A DNA stretch of 33,784 bases, taken from NCBI GenBank assembly GCA_017445585.1, contig JAFSTX010000011.1:1-33784 (forward strand). Direction: 5' to 3'. Shown piece after piece: positions 17,986-26,811 of the stretch (position 1 is the stretch's first letter; each line of letters starts with the position of its first letter). The notes beneath the pieces are model-generated. The model saw only the letters and a list, made by a program, of their open reading frames with translations. It had not been told where the DNA came from and ran no database searches. Made by a program: the position numbers and the translations under genes. The stretch comes from Lachnospiraceae bacterium (GTDB taxonomy: Bacteria > Bacillota > Clostridia > Lachnospirales > Lachnospiraceae).

Positions 17986-18873
17986 ATGAGTGTTCTTGAA
18001 TTTGAAAACGTTACAGGAAATATCTATCTTCTGAGAGTTCCCTTCGGTGATTCCTGGACCGGGGTCACACTTATAAAGGGACCGGAAAACGTGCTCATTG
18101 ATACCGGCTCGAGAGGGGCCGACACGGATGAGTACATAGTGCCTGCGCTTGCACGGCTCGGCCTTGCGCTTTCCGATATCGGCTGGCTGGTCAATACTCA
18201 CAGCCACGGCGATCATATCGGAGGCTATCAGCGCATAAAAGAGCTTTGTCCAAAGCTGAAGGTCGCGGCCGCCCGGAGCGATGCCGCAAACGTTGAGGAT
18301 CCCGCCGCGCTGGCGGTCAGGATCAGAACGAGATTCCCGGAGTACAGCCCCGCGCCGCAGTCATACCTGAAGGGCGTGCGCGTAGACAGAGTGCTTTCCG
18401 ACGGGGAGTGCCTGATACCGGACCTTCGTGTCGTGGAGACTCCGGGACACGATATGGGCTGTGTCTGCTGGTATGAAGAAAAGACCCGCAGCCTGATCAC
18501 CGGAGACAGCATCCAGGGCAACGGGACGCCTGCTCAGGGGATCGGCTTTTATCAGAGCCTTGACGCCTACAGAGCCAGCATGAAAAAGCTCCTTGCCCTC
18601 GGCGCGGAAAATATCATATGCGGTCATGATTACGATATGATCGGCTCCGTGATAAAGGGCGCGGATAAGGTGCGAAAGGCTCTGCAGCTCAGTCTTGACC
18701 TGACGGATAAATACCAGGATTACGTGGATAAAAAGCTTGAGAGCGGCATTTGCGATGCCGGTCAGATAGCGAAAAGCATGATAGAAGATATCGGCTGCGG
18801 TATGCCCCCTGCGCTTTTTATGGCAGTTTATACCGTGACCGGACATATAGAAAAAAGTGAGAAGAGGTGTTGA
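17986..18873 (+). CDS. Metallo-beta-lactamase-fold hydrolase, candidate sugar lactonase
   Basis: This protein has 295 residues. ATG 17986 follows taaggag; an upstream in-frame ATG at 17953 lacks a site. A full set of metal ligands is visible: HSHGDH at 72-77 (His72, His74, Asp76, His77), His155 (TPGHD), Asp174 (TGDS) and His214 (GHDY). It therefore looks like an active two-metal hydrolase of the glyoxalase II/lactonase branch. It lies directly before a sugar dehydrogenase-like gene and before a sugar-acid dehydratase. I infer that it opens the lactone formed by sugar oxidation. A thioesterase role is the alternative. Confidence 0.75.
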   Translation: MSVLEFENVTGNIYLLRVPFGDSWTGVTLIKGPENVLIDTGSRGADTDEYIVPALARLGLALSDIGWLVNTHSHGDHIGGYQRIKELCPKLKVAAARSDAANVEDPAALAVRIRTRFPEYSPAPQSYLKGVRVDRVLSDGECLIPDLRVVETPGHDMGCVCWYEEKTRSLITGDSIQGNGTPAQGIGFYQSLDAYRASMKKLLALGAENIICGHDYDMIGSVIKGADKVRKALQLSLDLTDKYQDYVDKKLESGICDAGQIAKSMIEDIGCGMPPALFMAVYTVTGHIEKSEKRC

Positions 18874-18875
18874 TT

Positions 18876-19694
18876 TTGGATAAGAACGGTAAGAAAAATG
18901 CTCTTATAACAGGTTCGTCGAGCGGTATCGGGGCGGCGATCGCGATCGCATATGCAAAGTGCGGCATAAATGTCGGCCTGACCTACAACAGACATAAAGA
19001 GGGCGGAGAAGAGACAAAAAAGATCTGCGAGAGCTTCGGAGTAAAGGCAGAGCTGTATCAGGTACAGCTTTCCGACCGCGGCGAGTGCTGCGCGCTGATG
19101 GAAAAGTTTCTCGCTGACTTTGGCACCATAGATATTCTGGTGAACAATGCCGGCGGAGCGCTCAAGATCCCCGAGGGCGAATTTGAGGATCTGCCGCTCG
19201 ATTACTGGGACAGCCAGATAGGACTGAACCTTAACGCGGCCGCATACTGCAGCCAGTACGCCATCCGCAACATGAAAGAGAACGGCATAAAGGGCAATAT
19301 CATAAATATCAGCTCGGTCCACGGGACTGTCAGCTGGGTCAAGAGGAAATTCCTGCCTTACTGCGCGGGCAAGGGCGGTCTTGATATGATGACGAAGGCT
19401 CTCGGAGTGGAGGTCGCGCCTTACGGCATCCGCGTGAACGGCATAGCGCCCGGTTTTATCATGACCTGCGCGACCACGCGCTATACGCCCGAACAGATGA
19501 AGGACTTTACCGATCATATCCCCGCGGGAATGCTCGGCACGACAGACGATATAGTACCTATGGCGCTTTTCCTCGCCGATCCGGACAAGACCCGCTTTAT
19601 CGTGGGTCAGACCTTCCATATCGACGGAGGACAGTCGGTCACGGGTATGATAGCAAATATGAAAGAGAACTTTGAGGGGTCGCATCTGGCATGA
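18876..19694 (+). CDS. Short-chain dehydrogenase/reductase, candidate sugar or keto-acid dehydrogenase
   Basis: This protein has 272 residues. I choose TTG 18876, 8 nt after agagg; GTG 18867 and TTG 18870 in the same frame are too close to that site. The classical SDR motifs are intact: TGSSSGIG (12-19), NNAG (90-93), Ser146/147 in NISS, and YxxxK at 162-166 (YCAGK). It should be a cytoplasmic NAD(P)-dependent alcohol oxidoreductase. Its place between a lactonase-like gene and a flavoprotein suggests oxidation either of the free sugar to a lactone or of the C4 hydroxyl of a 2-keto-3-deoxy acid. Sequence alone does not decide which. It overlaps the next gene by 4 bp. Confidence 0.82.
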   Translation: MDKNGKKNALITGSSSGIGAAIAIAYAKCGINVGLTYNRHKEGGEETKKICESFGVKAELYQVQLSDRGECCALMEKFLADFGTIDILVNNAGGALKIPEGEFEDLPLDYWDSQIGLNLNAAAYCSQYAIRNMKENGIKGNIINISSVHGTVSWVKRKFLPYCAGKGGLDMMTKALGVEVAPYGIRVNGIAPGFIMTCATTRYTPEQMKDFTDHIPAGMLGTTDDIVPMALFLADPDKTRFIVGQTFHIDGGQSVTGMIANMKENFEGSHLA

Positions 19695-21298
19695 ACAGTC
19701 CGGTCAAAACAGACGTACTTATAATAGGCGGAGGCGCAACGGGCCACGTGGCGGCCTGGGAGATCGCCCGCACTGGAGCTGAGGTTGCCATGCTCTGCAC
19801 CGGAGCCGGCGCATCACCCGGTATAGCCGGGTTCAACGTGCCCTGCGCGGATCCCGCGGACAGTGTGGAGCTGTTTATAGAGGATACGAAAGCGTCCGGT
19901 CACGGACAGGGCGGGGAGGAGCTTACCCGCGCGCTCTGCGAAGGCGCGGCAAAGCTTCCCGATTATCTGGAAAAGCTCGGCTTCACCTTTGACCGCGATC
20001 CCGACGGCAGGCTTTTTGCGCGTAAATCTCTGGGATCCTCCTACAGCAGGGTCGTAGGCAGCGGAAACTCCAGCGGAGCGCTGGTCCTGAAGCTCCTTAA
20101 GGAAAAGCTTGCGGGCCTCGATAACTTCCGCGTGCTTTCGCCCGTCAGGGCGATCAGGCTCATCACGGACGGCGGTAAGGTCTGCGGCGCGTATGTTTAC
20201 AGTGAAAAGGATAAGAGCTTTTTCAATATATACGCGAAGGCGGTGCTGCTCTGCACCGGCGGGTTTGCGGGGATCTTTCCTTTTACCAGCAATTCAAAGG
20301 ACATTTCGGGCGACGGCATAGCCATGGCCGCGCTGGCGGGCTGCGGACTCATTGATATGGAGTTTGTGCAGTTTGAGCCCTCATCCGCGGTATGGCCTCC
20401 CGAGATACGCGGCAAAGGCGTCATCACTACGCTCTTTTATGAGGGCGCCGTGATGAGAAACGGTCTGGGCGAGAGATTTATGTTCAACTACGATCCCAGG
20501 GGCGAGTGCGTGAACAAGGACGTTCTCAGCCATGCCATAGAACGCGAGATCAGGGCCGGCCGAGGCACGGAACACGGCGGAGTCTGGTTTGACGCGAGCG
20601 GAGTGGACACGCAGAGACTTCATGACGCTTATGAGCCTTTTGTTCAGCGCTACGCCAGGGTCGGCATCGATTTTACAAGCGAGCCTGTGGAGCTGGCCAA
20701 CGCCGCGCATACCACCATCGGAGGCGTGTGCATCGACAGCTGCTGCAGGAGCGGGCTGACCGGGCTTTACGTCGCGGGCGAGGCAGCCGGACATATCCAC
20801 GGCTCGAACCGGATAGGCGGTTCGGCGGGGAGCGAAACTCTGGTCTTCGGACAGATCGCGGCAAAGTCGATACTTGACGATCTGGACCGCCTGAATCTGA
20901 ACGAGCCGGAACCCGCAAGGCTCCTCATCGGCGCGGCAGCCATGGATGAAAGCAGGCTCGCAAAGATACGCGAAAGCGAAAAGAGTCTCACAGGCGAGTG
21001 CGCCGGAGTGTTCAGAGACGGTGAAACTTTGAAAAAAGGCATCCGGGCTATGGAAGCTCTGTATGACGAGCTTTGCGCCGCAGCTTCCTTTGGCGATCCG
21101 GAAAAGGATTGCCTGCTTCTCCGCACACAGAATGATACCGCGGTCGCCCTGGCGCTTTTTAACGCAGCCCTGGCAAGATGCGATTCCTGCGGTTCGCATC
21201 AGAGAACGGATTATCCCGATCCTCCGGCAGAGAGTTACCACACGCTGGTCAGGTCGGATAATAATAGATTTACAGCAACAAAAGAAGCAAATAATTGA
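19691..21298 (+). CDS. Soluble FrdA/SdhA-type FAD oxidoreductase
   Basis: This protein has 535 residues. ATG 19691 lies in an ATGA-type overlap with the previous stop. The N-terminal dinucleotide-binding motif is GGGATG at 13-18. Family landmarks of succinate dehydrogenase/fumarate reductase flavoproteins and aspartate oxidase are present: EIRAGRG (286-292), AHTTIGG with His340, and GSNRIGG with Arg374, residues that hold a dicarboxylate or keto-acid substrate in the family. There is no signal peptide, no iron-sulfur subunit and no membrane anchor gene nearby, so it acts as a stand-alone cytoplasmic enzyme. Its place before the dehydratase suggests it oxidises or reduces a sugar-acid intermediate. 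The substrate is unknown. Confidence 0.75.
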   Translation: MNSPVKTDVLIIGGGATGHVAAWEIARTGAEVAMLCTGAGASPGIAGFNVPCADPADSVELFIEDTKASGHGQGGEELTRALCEGAAKLPDYLEKLGFTFDRDPDGRLFARKSLGSSYSRVVGSGNSSGALVLKLLKEKLAGLDNFRVLSPVRAIRLITDGGKVCGAYVYSEKDKSFFNIYAKAVLLCTGGFAGIFPFTSNSKDISGDGIAMAALAGCGLIDMEFVQFEPSSAVWPPEIRGKGVITTLFYEGAVMRNGLGERFMFNYDPRGECVNKDVLSHAIEREIRAGRGTEHGGVWFDASGVDTQRLHDAYEPFVQRYARVGIDFTSEPVELANAAHTTIGGVCIDSCCRSGLTGLYVAGEAAGHIHGSNRIGGSAGSETLVFGQIAAKSILDDLDRLNLNEPEPARLLIGAAAMDESRLAKIRESEKSLTGECAGVFRDGETLKKGIRAMEALYDELCAAASFGDPEKDCLLLRTQNDTAVALALFNAALARCDSCGSHQRTDYPDPPAESYHTLVRSDNNRFTATKEANN

Positions 21299-21319
21299 AC
21301 CGGAAAGGGGATTAAAGTG

Positions 21320-22993
21320 ATGAAAAAGACGTATGAGGACATGAGGTCGTGTTGGGAGTTTTCCGAAGCATCGGAGTGCAGAAGAGGACTTATGTGCGGA
21401 ATGGGCTACACCAATGAGGAGCAGAGACGCCCGCTCATTGGTATCGTCAATTCCTGGAATGAATACAATCCCGGACACGTTCATCTGGATAAGCTGGCTG
21501 AGCGCGTAAAACAGGGTGTCCGCGAAGCGGGCGGACTTCCGCTCGAGGTGGAGACCACCGGTATCTGCGACGGAATGGTCCTCAAGGATCCCAGATATAT
21601 CGAGGTTCCCAGCCGCAACTGCATCGCAGATCAGGTGGAGCTTACGGTAGACGGCAATTTCTTTGACGGAATGGTCATGCTCTGTACCTGCGACTCCGTA
21701 GTTCCCGGACATCTGATGGGCGCTGCCCGTCTTGATATCCCCACCATCCTCGTAACCGGAGGCTACATGCCTCTCGGAATGTGCCGCGGCGAGGAACGCC
21801 TGCATATCCGCGCCCAGGACAAGGTCGGAGCGATGGCGGAGGGTACTATCGACAAGGACCTTTACAATGATCTGATCGAGCACAGCTGGGGCACCTGCGG
21901 CGCCTGCACATCAATGGTGACCGCCAACTCCATGTGCATGATGGCCGAGGCTATGGGCATGACCCTGCCGAACAACTCCACCATGCAGGCCGACGGCTCC
22001 GAGATATACAACCTCGCGTACCGTGCGGGTAAGCATATCATGGACCTCGTATACAACGGTATCACAGCCCGCCAGATCATGACGAGAGAGGCTATAAAGA
22101 ACGCGATCAAGGTCGATATGGCGGTCGCCGCATCGTCAAACCTTATCCTTCATATTCCGGCTATCGCAAATGAAGCCGGCTATGACGATATCCAGTGGTG
22201 GAAGGAGTTTGATAAGGCTTCAAATGAGATACCGCTGCTCTCGCATCTGGCTCCCGGAGGAGAGTACAGCCTGAAGGATCTGGATCTGGCAGGCGGTCTG
22301 CAGGCAGTTATGGCAAAGATGCGCAGCAAGCTGGACAATAATTGCCTTACCGTAAACGGCAGGACCATGGGCGAAAACCTGGACCGTGCGGTGTGCTGGA
22401 ACGACGAGGTCATCCACGGCCTTGATAATCCCGTTTCCACTCAGCCCGGTATCGGAGTCCTCTACGGCAACCTCTGCCCTGAAGGCAGTATCATCAAGAT
22501 CGCCGCAGTTCCTCAGAAGCTTATGAAGTTCCGCGGCCCGGCCAAGTGCTTTGATACTCTGGATGACGCTCTGGACGCACTCAGGTCCGGACGCATCGCA
22601 GAGGGAGACGCCTGCGTGGTCAGATTCCTCGGCCTCAAGGCACGTTTCGGCACCACCGCTTTCACCTTCCAGGAAGAGCTCAAGGGTTATAAGGGTCTGT
22701 TCGAGTCCTGCGCCGTCATCACGGACGGACGTTTCTCAGGCGGTACTTCCGGCCTGTCCGTTGGCTACGTTTCGCCCGAGGCTGCTTTCGGCCCTCTGGG
22801 ACTTGTGCAGGACGGCGATATGATCGATATCGATATAGTCGGCCGCAGCATCAATATGGAAGTCTCCGACGAGGAGCTTGAAGAGAGAAAGAAGAACTTC
22901 CACTGGGAGTTCAAGGCAGACGATTATCCCAGATTCCTGCGTCTCTTTGTAAAGAACGTAGGCCCCATGAGCAAGGGCGGTATCTGGGAATAA
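21320..22993 (+). CDS. IlvD/Edd-family sugar-acid dehydratase
   Basis: This protein has 557 residues, the family's normal length. ATG 21320 is 9 nt after aaagggg; a GTG at 21317 is less likely. The family signatures are visible: PGHVHL (51-56), GICDG (81-85), CDSVVPGH (124-131), GTCGACTSM (191-199) and GRFSGGTSG near the C-terminus. Cys124 and Cys196 are the family's iron-sulfur ligands. It should dehydrate a 2,3-dihydroxy acid to a 2-keto-3-deoxy acid. The oxidative genes before it and the aldolase and kinase after it point to an aldonic acid rather than branched-chain amino acid synthesis. One oddity is that the usual CDK triplet reads CDS, so the conserved Lys after the cluster Cys is Ser126. 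Confidence 0.87.
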   Translation: MKKTYEDMRSCWEFSEASECRRGLMCGMGYTNEEQRRPLIGIVNSWNEYNPGHVHLDKLAERVKQGVREAGGLPLEVETTGICDGMVLKDPRYIEVPSRNCIADQVELTVDGNFFDGMVMLCTCDSVVPGHLMGAARLDIPTILVTGGYMPLGMCRGEERLHIRAQDKVGAMAEGTIDKDLYNDLIEHSWGTCGACTSMVTANSMCMMAEAMGMTLPNNSTMQADGSEIYNLAYRAGKHIMDLVYNGITARQIMTREAIKNAIKVDMAVAASSNLILHIPAIANEAGYDDIQWWKEFDKASNEIPLLSHLAPGGEYSLKDLDLAGGLQAVMAKMRSKLDNNCLTVNGRTMGENLDRAVCWNDEVIHGLDNPVSTQPGIGVLYGNLCPEGSIIKIAAVPQKLMKFRGPAKCFDTLDDALDALRSGRIAEGDACVVRFLGLKARFGTTAFTFQEELKGYKGLFESCAVITDGRFSGGTSGLSVGYVSPEAAFGPLGLVQDGDMIDIDIVGRSINMEVSDEELEERKKNFHWEFKADDYPRFLRLFVKNVGPMSKGGIWE

Positions 22994-23008
22994 AAGAGGT
23001 AACCGATA

Positions 23009-24550
23009 ATGAAAAAAGTCATAGTTAAGAAAAAGCGTTACGTAGATTCCGTCAGCCTGATGTCCGTGTCGGGCCGCGTAAGCGAGCTGCCCGGCGTATC
23101 GGGCGTCGACGCGGTAATGGCGACTGTGATCAACCAGAGAACGCTGCGCGAGTCGGGATACACATTGCCTGCGGACGTCACGGTGGACGATCTTGTGATC
23201 GCCATCACCGCCGAGGATGAGGCAAAGTGCGATGAGGCGATCCAGGCCGCCATGGATCTGATAGACCACAAAAATTCCGGCGGCCTGCAGGAATTTTCGA
23301 GTCTTGACGACGCGGAGCTGAAAGCCGAGACCTATGATCTGTGCCAGATCTCGCTTCCCGGCGAATATGCCTATGCCGAGGCCAGGACAGCGCTGGACAA
23401 GGGACTTGATCTCTTTATTTTCAGCGATAACGTATCTCTGGAGGAGGAAAGGACTCTGAAAGAGTACGGACGCACAAAGGGACGCCTGGTCATGGGGCCT
23501 GACGCGGGAGTCGGACTTATCAATGGCATTGCGCTGGCGGCAGGCTCCCAGAATAGCTTCGGACCGGTCGGCATAGTAGGAGCCTCCGGCTCCGGCGCGC
23601 AGGAGGTCGCCTGCATCATAGAGCACCGGGGCTTTGGCGTGAGCCAGATCATAGGTACCGGCGGCAGAGATCTTTATCCCGAGATAGGCGGCATCACCAT
23701 GTTTGAAGGCATAGACCGTCTGGAAAAAGATCCGGAGACAAAGGTCATCGTGCTCGTCTCAAAGCTTGCGGATCTTGGCGTAATGGACAAGGTCCTGACA
23801 AGAGCCGATGAGTGCCGCAAACCCGTCATCGTCATCTTCCTCGGCAGCGATCAGAAGCTTTTTGAAGGACACAAGGTCACGCCCGCTTTCTCGCTGGAGG
23901 AGGCTGCCCTTAAGGCCGTGGAGTGCCTGACCGGAGAGCCTCAGAAGCCTCAGTTCACGGATGAAGAGATCGCGCGCATGGCCCACGAAGCCGTATCTCA
24001 GCTTCCCGCGGAGAGGAAGTATTTCCGCGGACTCTACTGCGGCGGCACCTTCACCGAGGAAGGCCTGCTCTACTTTGCAAAGCACAATGCCGGTATAGAG
24101 CTCCATTCAAATCTGAATACAAAATACAGCACCAGGCTCCTTGACAGCCATGTCAGCGTCGGTCATACGATCCTGGATATGGGCGCCGAGGACTTTACCG
24201 CCGAGGCTCCGCATCCGGTATTCAATCCCGAGCTGCGTCTTAAGAGGCTCCGTCAGGAGCTTACGGATCCGGAGGTCGCGGTCGTGCTGCTGGACTTTAT
24301 CACCGGCCCCGGCGTAGCGAGAGACCCCATCACGGCGCATGCGAATGAATGCAAAAAGCTCCGCGATATGGGGGTCCCGGTAGTATTCATCGCAAATATA
24401 TGCGGCTCATACAACGATCCCCAGAATATCCGCGAAAAGATCGGACTTCTGAAGGACGCCGGCATCATCGTGACCGGAAGCAACTTTGAGAGTGCAAAAA
24501 TAGCGAGCGCCATGATGACCGAGCTGGAAAGAAGGCAGACAAATGGATAA
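23009..24550 (+). CDS. fdrA: FdrA (AllF-like) acyltransferase subunit, succinyl-CoA-synthetase-like fold
   Basis: This protein has 513 residues, the full FdrA length. The middle section reads like the CoA-binding and ligase domains of succinyl-CoA synthetase alpha: GIVGASGSGAQE, then GFGVSQIIGTGGRDLYPEIG. The C-terminal half has the FdrA phrase GHTILDMGAEDF followed by APHPVFNP. In E. coli, FdrA (AllF), AllG (DUF1116) and AllH (DUF2877) together form oxamate carbamoyltransferase, which phosphorolyses oxalurate. All three families occur in this operon, but there are no allantoin genes, so the substrate should differ. It overlaps the DUF1116 gene by 8 bp, consistent with a stoichiometric complex. 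Confidence 0.88.
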   Translation: MKKVIVKKKRYVDSVSLMSVSGRVSELPGVSGVDAVMATVINQRTLRESGYTLPADVTVDDLVIAITAEDEAKCDEAIQAAMDLIDHKNSGGLQEFSSLDDAELKAETYDLCQISLPGEYAYAEARTALDKGLDLFIFSDNVSLEEERTLKEYGRTKGRLVMGPDAGVGLINGIALAAGSQNSFGPVGIVGASGSGAQEVACIIEHRGFGVSQIIGTGGRDLYPEIGGITMFEGIDRLEKDPETKVIVLVSKLADLGVMDKVLTRADECRKPVIVIFLGSDQKLFEGHKVTPAFSLEEAALKAVECLTGEPQKPQFTDEEIARMAHEAVSQLPAERKYFRGLYCGGTFTEEGLLYFAKHNAGIELHSNLNTKYSTRLLDSHVSVGHTILDMGAEDFTAEAPHPVFNPELRLKRLRQELTDPEVAVVLLDFITGPGVARDPITAHANECKKLRDMGVPVVFIANICGSYNDPQNIREKIGLLKDAGIIVTGSNFESAKIASAMMTELERRQTNG

Positions 24551-25955
24551 AAATTTGAGAGTAATAAACTTAGGTATTTCCTCTTTTTACGACGCTCTGA
24601 TCTCGCAGGGCGTAGATGCGGCGCAGATCGACTGGAAGCCTCCGGTAAAGGTGAACGTGGAGCTTGGCGCCAAAGTGGACAGGATCATGGAGAGCGGCTT
24701 TGCTGCGAAGATGCATCAGGCCAATCAGGACGCCATCGATATGATCATAAACGCTGATCCCGAATGGATCGGCGTCGGCCTCGCGGGCGACTTCATCGAG
24801 GGATTGGATGATTATACGGTCACGCACTCCGGCCCGCCTATTTCCTTTGACGAAATGGTCATGCTCCATCAGAGGGGAATGGTCTCCGCCTGCCTGTTCG
24901 AGGGCTGGGCAAAGACCGAGGAAGAGGCGCTGGCGCTGATAAAGTCCGGCAAGATCAAAATGATCTCCGCGCTCGATACCAATACCGTCGGCGCAGGCAC
25001 CGGTATCATCACAAAGAATGTTGCGATGATCATTATCAAGGACCGCAACAACGGCAAGATCGCGGCCACCTTCCCGGCCGAGGGCATACGCTTCCAGGGC
25101 GGCTTCTGCGGCTGGGGTCTGTATTCGCCCGAGATCGCCGAGAACCTTTATCACATGAGAGACTATCTGCTTCCGCCCATGGACAGAGTCGCAAAGATGA
25201 AGGGCGGAGTCCCCATAAAGCCTATCCTCGCTGAGAGCATGCAGATGGGCGATGAGAATCATACGCGCCAGAGCGCGGCGGACCTGCTCTTTGAGCATCA
25301 GGTACTGCTGGATATGGCAAAGATCGACGATATGGACAGGGAGCAGGTGCTCGCCTCCATGAATTACATAGTGGAAACTCCCAGATTTTTCCACTGCTTC
25401 GGTCAGGGCGCGAGCCGCGCCGCAAACCTCGGAAATGTGGGCAGAGAGTATTCCACGATGGTCACCGCGGTCTGCGGAAACGGCGTGCGTTTCGGCATAA
25501 AGATCGCCGCGCTCGGAGATCAGTGGTTTGAGGCGGACGCCCCGTACATGAAGGGCCAGTATACCTCGTCCAAATTCACCATCGACGATCAGCTTCCGTG
25601 GATCGGCGACAGCTGCGTGGTAGAGTGCGCCGGACTGGGCGGTCTTGCCGCAGCGGCCTCGCCCATCACCTGCAATCTGCGCGGCATGAATCTGCGCGAG
25701 TCCATAGCTCAGACCAGAGAAATGGAAAAGATCTGTATCGGCAAGAACCACAACTACCCGATCCCCAATCTGGACTTCGATTTCCTGCCTGTCGGCATCG
25801 ACATGATGAAGGTCATAAAGACCGGTATCTGCCCCTGTATCCACGGCGGCATGTTCAATAAAGAGGGAGGTCTGATCGGAGCAGGCATGGCGCGCGTACC
25901 CATGGAGTGCTTTGAGAAGGCTTTTGCGGCATATTGTGAGAAATACGGTCTGTAA
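24543..25955 (+). CDS. DUF1116 (YlbE/AllG-like) acyltransferase subunit
   Basis: This protein has 470 residues. ATG 24543 lies inside the end of fdrA. DUF1116 hallmarks are recognisable although drifted: SGPPISFDEM, a glycine-rich GAGTGI region, MQMGDENH, FGIKIAALGDQWF, and GDSCVVECAGLGGLAAAASP. Near residue 430 it ends with IHGGMFNKEGGLIGAG. The E. coli homologue AllG is a subunit of oxamate carbamoyltransferase. Partners here are FdrA immediately upstream and the DUF2877 protein encoded at 29455-30297. The drift of several otherwise conserved stretches suggests a subgroup with another substrate. Confidence 0.85.
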   Translation: MDKNLRVINLGISSFYDALISQGVDAAQIDWKPPVKVNVELGAKVDRIMESGFAAKMHQANQDAIDMIINADPEWIGVGLAGDFIEGLDDYTVTHSGPPISFDEMVMLHQRGMVSACLFEGWAKTEEEALALIKSGKIKMISALDTNTVGAGTGIITKNVAMIIIKDRNNGKIAATFPAEGIRFQGGFCGWGLYSPEIAENLYHMRDYLLPPMDRVAKMKGGVPIKPILAESMQMGDENHTRQSAADLLFEHQVLLDMAKIDDMDREQVLASMNYIVETPRFFHCFGQGASRAANLGNVGREYSTMVTAVCGNGVRFGIKIAALGDQWFEADAPYMKGQYTSSKFTIDDQLPWIGDSCVVECAGLGGLAAAASPITCNLRGMNLRESIAQTREMEKICIGKNHNYPIPNLDFDFLPVGIDMMKVIKTGICPCIHGGMFNKEGGLIGAGMARVPMECFEKAFAAYCEKYGL

Positions 25956-25967
25956 GGAGGTGCCTTT

Positions 25968-26615
25968 ATGAGCAAAACGTTAGTTGAAGAGATCCTTGAC
26001 GCCAGGATCATCGCCATCGTGCGCGGAGCCGAGGCGAAAAAGTGCAAGGATGTGGTCACTGCTCTGGAAAAGGGAGGGATCCGCTTTGTGGAGATAACCT
26101 ATAATCAGTCAAAGCCAGAGTCATGGGCGGAGACAGCGGCGACGATAGGAGAGCTGAAAAAGGCTTTTGAAGGCCGCGTGCATATCGGAGCAGGCACCGT
26201 CACCACCGTGAAGCTTGCCGAGATGACTGCCGCCGCGGGCGGAGAGTTTATCATATCTCCCGATACGAACGTGGACGTGATAAAGAGGACAAAGGAGCTC
26301 GGCATGATCTCCATGCCCGGCGCCCTGACGCCTACCGAGGCTATGACGGCTCATAATGCCGGCGCGGATTTTATCAAGATATTCCCCGCCGGAAATCTCG
26401 GCCCGGGTTATATCAAGGCTCTCTGCGCACCGCTCAGTCACCTTCGCTTTATGGCCGTGGGCGGCGTAAACGAAAAGAATATAGCTGACTTTATAGCTGC
26501 CGGCTGCGTTGGCGCCGGCATCGGCGGAAATCTGGCAAAGAAGGCTTGGATAGATGCCGGTGAGTATGATAAACTGACAGAGGCAGCGCGCGAGATGCTT
26601 GCCGCTGTAAAATAA
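25968..26615 (+). CDS. KDPG/KHG-type class I aldolase
   Basis: This protein has 215 residues, the normal size. ATG 25968 follows ggaggt. Catalytic landmarks are complete: Arg19 (IAIVRG), Glu42 (FVEITY) and the Schiff-base Lys137 (DFIKIFPA). The phosphate loop reads RFMAVGGV instead of the RFCPTGGI of E. coli Eda, so substrate preference may differ. It should split a 2-keto-3-deoxy acid, phosphorylated or not, into pyruvate plus an aldehyde. The dehydratase upstream supplies such acids, and the PfkB kinase downstream could phosphorylate them first. It lies 12 nt after the DUF1116 gene in the same transcript. Confidence 0.88.
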   Translation: MSKTLVEEILDARIIAIVRGAEAKKCKDVVTALEKGGIRFVEITYNQSKPESWAETAATIGELKKAFEGRVHIGAGTVTTVKLAEMTAAAGGEFIISPDTNVDVIKRTKELGMISMPGALTPTEAMTAHNAGADFIKIFPAGNLGPGYIKALCAPLSHLRFMAVGGVNEKNIADFIAAGCVGAGIGGNLAKKAWIDAGEYDKLTEAAREMLAAVK

Positions 26616-26627
26616 GGTTTTCAGTAT

Positions 26628-26791
26628 TTCAGGTGAAATGCACGGCTGAAGTATCCCTCCGGCGGCACGCTCGCGCTACCTTCTCCCGCAGCGGATGCTA
26701 AGCTCATCCGTCGCTGCGCTTGAATTCGCCAAGCACCGGCGGTCGAAGAAGTACCGCCTTGAGTGATACTTCAGCCGTGCATCAGCCTGAA
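26628..26791. repeat. Structured intergenic repeat, copy 1
   Basis: The core is 26656-26759 (104 nt), about 95% identical to 27873-27976 with only five substitutions and no gaps. It is enclosed by perfect 18-bp inverted arms (26638-26655 and 26765-26782, atgcacggctgaagtatc and its complement). An outer ttcagg/cctgaa pair (26628-26633 and 26786-26791) extends the stem. The core has its own hairpins, for example ggcggt with accgcc near its right end and gcagcg with cgctgc in the middle. The arms share nothing with those of copy 2. It fills the gap between the aldolase and the kinase gene. I do not recognise a named family. Confidence 0.85.
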
Positions 26792-26811
26792 TAAAAGTAC
26801 AGGAGCAGAAT

